Assembly (NCBI RefSeq): GCF_041154455.1
Contig: NZ_AP028664.1
Span: forward strand, 2,977,001 to 3,041,000
Direction of reading: 5' to 3'
DNA length: 64,000 nucleotides
Origin: Variovorax sp. V213
GTDB taxonomy: Bacteria > Pseudomonadota > Gammaproteobacteria > Burkholderiales > Burkholderiaceae_C
Positions 45,180-51,740 of the stretch are shown one piece after another. Position 1 is the first letter of the stretch. The number at the start of each line of letters is the position of its first letter. Under the pieces are notes generated by a model. The model did no database searches and had not been told where the DNA came from. It was given only the letters and a program-made list of their open reading frames with translations. Position numbers and translations under genes: made by a program.

Positions 45180-45998
45180 TCAGTGAAGGGATTCGTCTCC
45201 GGGGCACGTTGCCGCGCTACGGCACACTCCGGCCAGGGTCCGGTATTCGCCGCGCATGTATGCCTCGGCCCGCCGCAGCAGGTGTCGCACCTGCGCGCGC
45301 AATTCGCCATCCGCGTGCCAGCGCGCCGCAGCCGCCTCCAGACCGAACAGGGCCTTGGCGATGTCCCGGTGCGACGCGCCAGCCTGCGCGGCGTCGAGCG
45401 CCTGCAAGGCGCGGTGATGCAGCAGCGCTGAGCGGCTTGCAGTTCGCGGAGACACCGCGACCGGCATGCGGCCCATCAGCGCTTTCGCCTGCGCGTTGAA
45501 GTCATCGAGCTGGCCGTGCTGACTTGGCGTCAGCGGCACGGCACAGACGTAGTCTGCACCGTCGCCGAGGCGAGAGTCCAGCGACATACGGATGCGCCGC
45601 GCGTGCAACTCAGTCGTGAGCGTGAAATCGGTGTCACCGAGCGTCAGATGCTTGCGACCGGGCACGCGCCAGAGATCGAAGCAGCGATCTGCCGCATCGC
45701 CTTGGTTTGCGCTTCGCGTCGGACCCATGCGCACATGCAGCAGGCCCTCGGCATCGGCCTGCCACTGCGGGCACGCCTCGCGCGCATCCAGGCGTGGATC
45801 TTCCGCGACACGCAGCCCCCATCGCGCGGGCCATGCGCAATGCAGCCGCATCGATGTGCCGTACTCGGCGCGATAGCGTGGATGGCGGCGCAGGTATTCC
45901 CATGCCAACGCCGGGCCGTCGAGGTCCAATGCGTAGAAGTAGGCGGCCGACACGCACCAGGGTGCGCGCGGCAGATCGTCAATGTCACGCTTCGTCAT
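45180..45998 (-). CDS. DUF2285 family protein
   Basis: 272 residues from MTKRDIDDLPRAPWC. An N-terminal DUF6499-like segment (WCVSAAYFYALDLDGPALAWEYLRRHPRYR) and a C-terminal DUF2285 region (SALLHHRALQALDAAQAGASHRDIAKALFG...LRRAEAYMRGEYRTL) are visible. These proteins are frequent next to HTH/RepA genes of beta- and gamma-proteobacterial ICEs and are probably regulatory, without known mechanism. A strong inverted repeat lies directly upstream (46002-46028). Confidence 0.86.
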   Translation of the reverse strand: MTKRDIDDLPRAPWCVSAAYFYALDLDGPALAWEYLRRHPRYRAEYGTSMRLHCAWPARWGLRVAEDPRLDAREACPQWQADAEGLLHVRMGPTRSANQGDAADRCFDLWRVPGRKHLTLGDTDFTLTTELHARRIRMSLDSRLGDGADYVCAVPLTPSQHGQLDDFNAQAKALMGRMPVAVSPRTASRSALLHHRALQALDAAQAGASHRDIAKALFGLEAAAARWHADGELRAQVRHLLRRAEAYMRGEYRTLAGVCRSAATCPGDESLH

Positions 45999-46001
45999 GG
46001 A

Positions 46002-46028
46002 CAGGTTCCTTCTGAGCGAAGGAACCTG
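46002..46028. promoter_or_regulatory. Perfect 11-bp inverted repeat upstream of the DUF2285-HTH-repA operon
   Basis: CAGGTTCCTTC (46002-46012), a 5-base centre TGAGC, and GAAGGAACCTG (46018-46028). It lies 3 bases upstream of the DUF2285 ATG, where the ribosome would bind. It could be an operator or, as RNA, a stem hiding the ribosome binding site: the inner arm contains the GAAGGAAC sense-strand purine run. Confidence 0.7.
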
Positions 46029-46348
46029 CCACAGCTGCGGGTCAATCGGGCCGCCTTTTCGGCGAGGTACCCTCGCGCATAGAGCGAGCGACCGGGTCGA
46101 ACGTCTTCGGCGATCTGGAGGCAAGATGACACAAGACTCAACACTCGGATCAATCGAATGGTTTTCAGCGACGACAGTCGCGGCTTCGCTTTCTCTTGCG
46201 AAGACGCGAAGATGTCCATCTGCGCCAGCACGTGGAATACGCGCCTCTCTCAAATTGCACGCGTCATCGGCCCCATCTTGATAATGACCGGATTGACCTG
46301 CCCCCTTCTGCCGTGCCATTCATAACGAGGAAGTCCGGGGTTGCAAGA

Positions 46349-47185
46349 TTAATTAATCTCGGTGGTTGTTGAGGTGGATCGAGCTGCATCGCCAGCGCGC
46401 TGGCGATGCAGCTCGGCGAACTTCGACGGAGGCATTCGCTGGCAACTGCTGTGCGGCCTGACCTCGTTGTAGTCCTGGCGCCAGAGCGTGATGGCCGATC
46501 GGGCCTGCTGCAGCGTCTCGAACCACTGTTCGTTCAGGCACTCGTCCCTGAACTTGCCGTTGAAGCTCTCGATGTAGCCGTTCTGCATGGGCCGTCCCGG
46601 CTCGATCAGGATGTGACGGATGCCATGGGTCTGCGCCCAGCCCATGAAGGCGCGACTGGTGAACTCCGGGCCGTTGTCGGTGCGCACAGCCAGCGGGTAG
46701 CCTCTGAACACGGCCGCTTGATCCAGCAGTCGCGTAACGTATTGCCCCGAGATTCCCCAGTCCACCGAGATGCTCACGCATTCGTGGCTGAAGTCATCGG
46801 CCACGGTCAAGCACTTGATGCGCCGTCCCGTGCTCAGGCTGTCGCTGACGAAGTCCATGCTCCACACCTCATTGACCGTCGTGGCCAGTTGCAGCGGCAC
46901 GCGTTCGTTGGCGGGGCGTTTGACCTTCTTGCGCTTGCGCACCGCCAGGTTGGCGGCGCTGTACAGGCGGTAGACGCGCTTGTGGTTCACGCCCGGGAAG
47001 TGCGGGCGCAGCATGTCGTGGATGCGCCGATAGCCGAAGCGCCGACGTGCATGCGCGATCTCGACGATCTTGTTGCTGAGCTCTTGCGTCATGGCATCGA
47101 CCTCGGGTGGGTTGCGGTAGCTGTCGCGGGAGAGCCCCACAAGCCTGCAGGCGCGTCGTTCGCTCAGATCGCATTGCCCGATCAT
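46349..47185 (-). CDS. IS3-family transposase OrfB (DDE integrase core)
   Basis: 278 residues from the first Met, MIGQCDLSERRACRLVGLSR; the true product is probably an OrfAB fusion made by frameshifting. The integrase core is complete: Asp in VWSMDFVSDSL, Asp in RTDNGPEFTSRAF, and Glu in GYIESFNGKFRDECLN. Length and order are normal. Confidence 0.95.
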   Translation of the reverse strand: MIGQCDLSERRACRLVGLSRDSYRNPPEVDAMTQELSNKIVEIAHARRRFGYRRIHDMLRPHFPGVNHKRVYRLYSAANLAVRKRKKVKRPANERVPLQLATTVNEVWSMDFVSDSLSTGRRIKCLTVADDFSHECVSISVDWGISGQYVTRLLDQAAVFRGYPLAVRTDNGPEFTSRAFMGWAQTHGIRHILIEPGRPMQNGYIESFNGKFRDECLNEQWFETLQQARSAITLWRQDYNEVRPHSSCQRMPPSKFAELHRQRAGDAARSTSTTTEIN

Positions 47186-47217
47186 GATGGCGACGGCCGC
47201 GCGCTTGGCTTGCGGGG

Positions 47218-47493
47218 CTATCGCTTTACCCCGAAGGCCGTGTTCAGCGCGTGGATGTCCAGGTGCGCTTCGGCCAGCAGCTTCTTGAGTTTGTTGTTCT
47301 CGGCCTCGAGCTCACGCAGGCGCCTGGCATCGGGCACGTCCATCCCGCCGTATTTGGCGCGCCATTTGTAGAAGGTCGCATCACTGAAGCCGCCCTTGCG
47401 GCACAGATCTTTGATCGGCAAGCCAGACTCGGCTTGCTTGATGAAACCGATGATCTGCTCCTCGGTGTATCTGCTCTTTCTCATGTCCGTCAT
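47218..47493 (-). CDS. IS3-family transposase OrfA
   Basis: 91 residues. The HTH region (SRYTEEQIIGFIKQAESGLPIKDLCRKGGFSDATFYKWRAKYGG) is followed by a leucine-zipper-like helix (LRELEAENNKLKKLLAEAHLD), the standard OrfA layout of the IS407 group. Its 3' end is where ribosomes are expected to shift into the orfB frame. Confidence 0.95.
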   Translation of the reverse strand: MTDMRKSRYTEEQIIGFIKQAESGLPIKDLCRKGGFSDATFYKWRAKYGGMDVPDARRLRELEAENNKLKKLLAEAHLDIHALNTAFGVKR

Positions 47494-48020
47494 TCTCCAA
47501 GTTGACGGACTTCACTGCCACTACGCTGGTACGGCCGGGAGGGGGCAGGTCAGGATCGCTTCCAGACCCGGAATACATCTCTCAGACTTTGGGCAAGCGC
47601 CCGCGAGACATATTCATCATCGCAAACGCCGACGCACAAAGGGAGGCGAGGATGCTCAAGCTGCGCTTTCCTGAAGTGCGCATAGCGCTGCATCGCAACA
47701 ACAACGCCAAAGTCGTGCTGGTGGCGCCGGACACGGTCTGGGTTTCCAGTGCTGATTTTGGCAAGACGACACAGATAGAGTCTGCTGTTGGTCTGCACTC
47801 AAGCGCGGTGTTCAAAAGGACTCGAGAATCCTTTTTCAACAGAGTATGGGCGGAGGCAACCGAAATCACCTGAAGGTAGTTCGCAGTGTGTATGACGTTG
47901 GATAGTTTTTGCGACGACCATTCACTTGTGCATCAACGGGAATGCACATTCCTCTCCCGGTAAGGTGAAATTCTGCTTTGGCTCACAATCGCAATTTCCT
48001 TCTTCTGAGGCAATCCAACA

Positions 48021-48368
48021 ATGGCAAAGACGTATCTCCAGGTTCAGCAGCAGATTGCACAACTGCAAGCACAAGCCGATGTGCTGCGCAAGAAAGAAGC
48101 TGCCGGCGTGCTTGCGCGCATCAAGGAAGCCATCGCTGTCTACGGCTTCACCGCAGAGGACTTGGGCGTTACCGGACGCAACGCAAGCACCAAGGCAGTC
48201 AAACCCGTCGGCCGCGGCAAGGCCACCAAAGCCAAGGCCCACTCCACGGCCTCCACTCCCAAATTCAAGGACGGCAACGGCAATGTCTGGAGTGGCCGGG
48301 GTCCACGTCCGACGTGGTTCAAGGCAGCGCTGGAAAGTGGCAAGACGCCTGCCGAACTCGCAGCCTGA
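48021..48368 (+). CDS. H-NS histone family nucleoid protein
   Basis: 115 residues. An N-terminal coiled coil (TYLQVQQQIAQLQAQADVLRKKEA) for oligomerisation, a basic linker, and the C-terminal DNA-binding domain KFKDGNGNVWSGRGPRPTWFKAALESG with the GRGPRP hook that enters the minor groove. ICE- and plasmid-borne H-NS proteins silence the element's own AT-rich genes or mimic the host protein. Convergent with the first DUF2958 gene. Confidence 0.95.
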   Translation: MAKTYLQVQQQIAQLQAQADVLRKKEAAGVLARIKEAIAVYGFTAEDLGVTGRNASTKAVKPVGRGKATKAKAHSTASTPKFKDGNGNVWSGRGPRPTWFKAALESGKTPAELAA

Positions 48369-48379
48369 ACGGCCTGGGT

Positions 48380-48721
48380 TCAGTCCGAGATCTGCCCATC
48401 GCGCAGGGCCTCGGCCGCGTAGGCGGACAGGGTCTGCCGCGGCCTGAAGTGCGGATCGGCCGCGATGGGCTGACCTTGGGGACCGCGTACGGCCTCAAGG
48501 GCAGCCAGGCTCACATCGCCTAATTCCGGAAAACCTGTGCCTGCGTCGCACAGGCCATAGGCCCTGTCACCGTCGGCGTCCAACTCGGTGAGCAGCCAGA
48601 CAAGCCCTGCATCCAGCGTGTAGAGCTTGACAACCGGCAACGGATCGAGAGCTTCGCCGCGAGCGCGAGCCGCCCCATTCGCCAGCATCTGCGTGCGCTG
48701 TTGTTCGGTTAGGAAAGTCAT
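48380..48721 (-). CDS. DUF2958 family protein (first copy)
   Basis: 113 residues. Family pattern LDPLPVVKLYTLDAGLVWLLTELD, then YGLCDAGTGFPELGDVSLAALEAVR. DUF2958 proteins are common on plasmids and ICEs near RadC/ParB genes; function unknown. A second copy at 49211-49552 is clearly paralogous but diverged. Confidence 0.9.
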   Translation of the reverse strand: MTFLTEQQRTQMLANGAARARGEALDPLPVVKLYTLDAGLVWLLTELDADGDRAYGLCDAGTGFPELGDVSLAALEAVRGPQGQPIAADPHFRPRQTLSAYAAEALRDGQISD

Positions 48722-48890
48722 GAGCTTCTTCCTCGCAGGGAGTTCTGGATGCTACCGCTGCCGCCTGAGACAGGAAAGCTGGCCCAGTTGCACGCAACGG
48801 CAAGATTCGATCCAAAAAGCAACGCGGCAAGCGGTAATTGAGTTAAAGATAACGTGGTTTAAATTGTGCTGAAACTCGACGCTTCTGTCC

Positions 48891-49199
48891 ATGCAGAAGC
48901 GAGTCATTCAGCGCGGTCGGCCAGTGGGCGCAACAACCTTTGAGGTTGCGCCTGCCCGTGCCTTCGGTGCTGTGGTGCGGGCAACGAGAACCGAAGATGG
49001 CGTCGCGCAGGAAACATTGGCGCACCTGGCCGGCATCGAACGTTCGCACATGGGCAAGATCGAGCGTGGCGAGCACATGCCCACGCTGGCCCTCGTATTC
49101 AAGATCGCCCGCGCGCTGGGCCGCAGCGCCGGCGAGCTGATGCTTGAGACAGAGGCCCGGTTGCCGAAGGAATGGCATCAGCCTCCCGCAGAAGGCTGA
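48891..49199 (+). CDS. XRE-family helix-turn-helix regulator
   Basis: 102 residues. An HTH_3 domain (FGAVVRATRTEDGVAQETLAHLAGIERSHMGKIERGEHMPTLALVFKIARAL) occupies the centre, with a basic N-terminal arm. Phage-repressor-like regulators of this size control element genes. Its 3' end is 11 bases from the convergent second DUF2958 gene. Confidence 0.92.
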   Translation: MQKRVIQRGRPVGATTFEVAPARAFGAVVRATRTEDGVAQETLAHLAGIERSHMGKIERGEHMPTLALVFKIARALGRSAGELMLETEARLPKEWHQPPAEG

Positions 49200-49210
49200 T
49201 GCCCACGGCG

Positions 49211-49552
49211 CTACGCCACGATGCGTCCTGCCAGCCGCGCTTCACGCGCGTAGCCACTCAGCCGCTTGTCGGCAACGAAGTAAAGATCGCGCTCAATGGG
49301 CAGCCCCCACCTCCCGCGCAAGCCCTCCAGCTCCGCCAAGCTCACATAGCCGAGTTCTGGAAAACCTTGCCCGAGGTCGCAGAGTCCGAACGCGATGTCC
49401 TCGGAGTCGAGTTCGCTCAACAACCACGTCGCGCCCGCGTTGGGCGTGAACAGCTTGACCACCGGCAGCGGGTCGAAGTCGGGGTTCTCGGTTGATTCCC
49501 GGCCATTGGCCAGCAGTTGCTTGCGTTGGTCGTCGGTAAGAAGCTTCGTCAT
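49211..49552 (-). CDS. DUF2958 family protein (second copy)
   Basis: 113 residues from MTKLLTDDQRKQLLANG. Same pattern as the first copy: FDPLPVVKLFTPNAGATWLLSELD and FGLCDLGQGFPELGYVSLAELEGLR. The upstream leader carries the radC-type structured RNA candidate, unlike the first copy. Confidence 0.92.
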   Translation of the reverse strand: MTKLLTDDQRKQLLANGRESTENPDFDPLPVVKLFTPNAGATWLLSELDSEDIAFGLCDLGQGFPELGYVSLAELEGLRGRWGLPIERDLYFVADKRLSGYAREARLAGRIVA

Positions 49553-49570
49553 GGTCTTTCCTTGAAAGGA

Positions 49571-49720
49571 TGTAGGGCGGGATTGCCCGAGACCGAAGCC
49601 GCACGACGCAGCGCAGCCGTCAGGGTTCGCAGACGGCCGCGGGCCGCGAGCGCACGACGTGCGCGCAGACCTTGACGGCGAGAACGCCGTGCAACGATGA
49701 AGGGAACAGCAAGCCAGCCC
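49571..49720 (-). ncRNA. Structured leader RNA candidate upstream of DUF2958 (radC-motif-like), copy 1
   Basis: On the minus strand CCGTCAAGG (49678-49670) can pair with CCCTGACGG (49625-49617) except for one A-C mismatch, enclosing a perfect hairpin GCGCAC-GTC-GTGCGC (49664-49650). The 3' part ends GGTCTCGGGCAATCCCGCCC, shared almost exactly with the radC leader (copy 3). About 220 bases of the region (49571-49790) align with 54747-54965. Boundaries are approximate. Confidence 0.65.
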
Positions 49721-50095
49721 CCTCCCCCACCTTGTGGCAAGCGGAGCGCGCAGGCCGGGAACGCAGTGAAGGCCGCAGGCGTCAGGGATGGAAGCCCGAA
49801 GGGGCGAGACGCCACCGGTGGCTCGATGCACAGCACGACGGCCCGGCCCGGCATCGCCGGGAGACGCACGAATGTCCTCGACGCCAAACCGTATGCACGC
49901 CGATTGGTAAAACCTGTGATGCGTCTCTGCACAAATCCACGAATCCGCAGAACCGCTTTCGCGCATCCACTGCTACCTGTGCATCCGTAGAACCGCAAAG
50001 TCGGAATGACGACGATCCACAGATCAGGAAATCAGGAAACACGGATTGGCGCCATTCCGCACTTGCAGAATTCAGTGCGGCCCCTCAAAAGTGAA

Positions 50096-50164
50096 ACGGC
50101 CCGCGACAAGCGCGGGCCGTTGACGGAACCCAGAGATAAAGCGCCCCGCCGGCTGGCGGGGCGC
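50096..50164 (-). terminator. Two strong hairpins downstream of the DUF736 gene
   Basis: GCGCCCCGCC-GGCT-GGCGGGGCGC (50141-50164), followed on the minus strand by TTTATC, and ACGGCCCGCG-acaag-CGCGGGCCGT (50096-50120), followed on the minus strand by TTCACTTTT. Both lie just past the DUF736 stop and read as rho-independent terminators for minus-strand transcription. Confidence 0.75.
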
Positions 50165-50174
50165 CGGGCGACGA

Positions 50175-50483
50175 TCAGTCGCCCTTGCTGCGCGACCAGA
50201 TCAGGTTGTGCGCGCCATCGTCGCCCTCGACCAGGCGGGCATAGATGGTCGCCGGGAACGACGGGTCATCCAGCGTCACCGACAGGTAGGGCCGGTCCGC
50301 TTTGCTGACCTTCTTCCATGCCGCGCCGATCTCGTAGCCGGTGCCCGCCACGATGCGGTAGTCCGGGGCGTTCTCGCTTTCCTTGTCGCTGGGAGCGATC
50401 TTGACCTTGACATTGAGCGTCAGGGTGCGAACCGTGCCGGTGAAGCCGTTGTTCTGTGCGGTGAAGGTGCCGATGTTGGCCAT
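50175..50483 (-). CDS. DUF736 family protein
   Basis: 102 residues from MANIGTFTAQNNGFTGTVRTL. The family is small, basic and single-domain, common on plasmids and ICEs of proteobacteria, with DYRIVAGTGYEIGAAWKKVSKADRPYLSVTLDDPSFPATIYARL as its core. Function unknown. It is followed by tandem terminator hairpins. Confidence 0.94.
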   Translation of the reverse strand: MANIGTFTAQNNGFTGTVRTLTLNVKVKIAPSDKESENAPDYRIVAGTGYEIGAAWKKVSKADRPYLSVTLDDPSFPATIYARLVEGDDGAHNLIWSRSKGD

Positions 50484-50983
50484 GATGAAGTCCTTTCGAA
50501 GTTGACCAGGTCCGCGCCCATCGCGGCCTTGGCGTGATCCAGACGGTGCGGGTCCGGGCGCGTTGCACCGAAGGCCGCAACGCGAGTGGAGGACCGGAAG
50601 GCCCGAGAAATTTGCTTCGCGAGGAAGACCGCAGGTCGGGGAAATTTGTCGGGCCGTACGGTTGCGGCGATGAAGCCCGAGGCGAAGCGCAACGAAGAGA
50701 AGCGCCGCCGTGCCCGCGCCAGGATTCACGACACATACAAGGCCGTGGGCGTGAACCTGATCCCGAAAGGATGCATGGCCCAGGCACTGATACCGCAGCA
50801 ACGGCTTTCCGGCATGGGCCCGGACGCAGTCCAGGTCCAAGCCGGCCGACCAGGAAAGCGCCGTCGGAACACCCCACAGCGTCGAGGCGACAGACGTGAT
50901 CGGCATCGACGGCATGGAAGAAAGTCAGATATCTACGGTAAGAGCCTGAACCGTGACGCGGGATGACCCGTCGTCCCCGGTCG
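50484..50983. other. Leader region of DUF736, no convincing gene
   Basis: About 500 bases between the DUF736 ATG and the 3' end of the thioesterase gene. A plus-strand frame (50586-50966, strongly Arg-rich) has no recognisable domain and looks like a composition artefact. An AAAGGA-type site precedes the DUF736 start. A promoter is presumed here but not identified. Confidence 0.4.
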
Positions 50984-51448
50984 TCAGCCCCGTTGTCCAC
51001 CGCCGCGGGCCGCCTCAAGCGCATCGACCTTCGTGGCGATACGCGACTCAATGCTGGCCCGATGCGCCGCCACCAGCGTGACGGTCCCGTCGAGTACGAG
51101 TTCGTGGTCGTCATATGCCTGGACACGGAATGTCGCACTGCGCTCGCCGAGACCCTCGACCCATCCACGCAGTCGCAGACGTGTCATCGGTGGGATAGGG
51201 CCGAGATGCTCGATGTGTACGGTGCGCCCTACGACCACCTCCATCGTCGCGTCGATGTGTATCTGCATTTCGCGGACGCAGATGGACTCGACAACTGCGA
51301 CCAGGTACCCGGTCGCCAGACATTCGATCAACGTCTGTGCGTATTCGCGGCCATGCGGCAGCCTCGCGAACAAAGACCGTGCCGTCTGATCATGCGACAC
51401 CGCATAGGTTTCTTCAAAACAGATTTCGCTGACGCCTTGCTGGTTCAT
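50984..51448 (-). CDS. FlK-like hotdog thioesterase (fluoroacetyl-CoA thioesterase family)
   Basis: 154 residues. The sequence follows the FlK pattern closely as I know it: ATGYLVAVVESICVREM places Thr and Glu where FlK has its catalytic Thr and Glu, and GRTVHIEHLGPIPPMTRL places the catalytic-type His, followed by RVQAYDDHELVLDGTV. FlK hydrolyses fluoroacetyl-CoA and so protects from fluoroacetate; homologues act on other small acyl-CoAs. Specificity here is not known. It is an isolated cargo gene between DUF736 and ParB. Confidence 0.85.
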   Translation of the reverse strand: MNQQGVSEICFEETYAVSHDQTARSLFARLPHGREYAQTLIECLATGYLVAVVESICVREMQIHIDATMEVVVGRTVHIEHLGPIPPMTRLRLRGWVEGLGERSATFRVQAYDDHELVLDGTVTLVAAHRASIESRIATKVDALEAARGGGQRG

Positions 51449-51662
51449 GAGAATGTGAGAGGTGACATCGTTGTGTTTTCAGAATCAGAGACAGATGCGT
51501 ACGCCTCTGAATCGGAACTCTCTCGATGCTCATGCGATGTGCTGGTGCAGCCAACCTAGCGAGGCATGCTGGGGCGTACCACGGCGTAGGGAATTCCGAT
51601 TGCTTGGAGAATGCTCAGCGCCGTCACGGCGTGTCCATAGCCCTGCCCCCGTCGCAAACGAC

Positions 51663-51698
51663 AACGCGCGCGGCACACTTGCCGCGCGCGTTTTTTTT
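51663..51698 (+). terminator. Rho-independent terminator, plus orientation
   Basis: AACGCGCGCGGC (51663-51674), loop ACACTT, GCCGCGCGCGTT (51681-51692), followed by a run of eight T (51691-51698). The T-tract lies on the plus strand, so it stops plus-strand transcription. No plus-strand gene is recognised immediately upstream. Confidence 0.8.
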
Positions 51699-51711
51699 CT
51701 CGCACATCCAA

Positions 51712-51734
51712 GGCCCCGGCCTCTGGCCGGGGCC
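51712..51734. terminator. GC-rich hairpin downstream of parB
   Basis: GGCCCCGGCC-TCT-GGCCGGGGCC, 6 bases past the parB stop on the minus strand. It has no T-tract in either direction, so it may be a 3' stabilising stem or a weak terminator acting with the neighbouring hairpin. Confidence 0.5.
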
Positions 51735-51740
51735 TCATGC

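Larger units (their letters stand above)
46294..47552 (-). mobile_element. IS3-family (IS407-group) insertion sequence, complete
   Basis: 1259 bases. Terminal inverted repeats begin TGACCTGCCCCCT at 46294 and, on the other strand, at 47552. It is flanked by a perfect 4-bp target duplication GGAT (46290-46293 and 47553-47556), as expected for the IS407 subgroup. It contains orfA and orfB on the minus strand, both intact, so it is likely a recent and potentially active insertion. Confidence 0.95.
46158..47873 (+). pseudogene. Small PLD-like protein gene split by an IS3-family insertion
   Basis: If the IS (46294-47552) and one GGAT duplicate are removed, 46158-46293 joins 47557-47873 in one frame of 150 codons: MVFSDDSRGFAFSCEDAKMS... 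through SQIARVIGPILIMTG to LPDPEYISQTLGKRPRD and on to a stop at 47873. The C-terminal part (ALHRNNNAKVVLVAPDTVWV followed by SSADFG) resembles a phospholipase-D-like half site (H/N-x-K...S/N), so a PLD-like fold is possible but not sure. In its present state only the C-terminal part remains uninterrupted. Confidence 0.75.

Noticed and set aside
46126..46281. Plus-strand frame beginning MTQDSTLGSIEWF
   Set aside because: The frame that begins at 46158 joins across the IS3 insertion to a conserved-looking C-terminus, so it is the real one.
50586..50966. Plus-strand frame in the DUF736 leader
   Set aside because: Strongly Arg-rich without recognisable domain or ribosome site; treated as a composition artefact.
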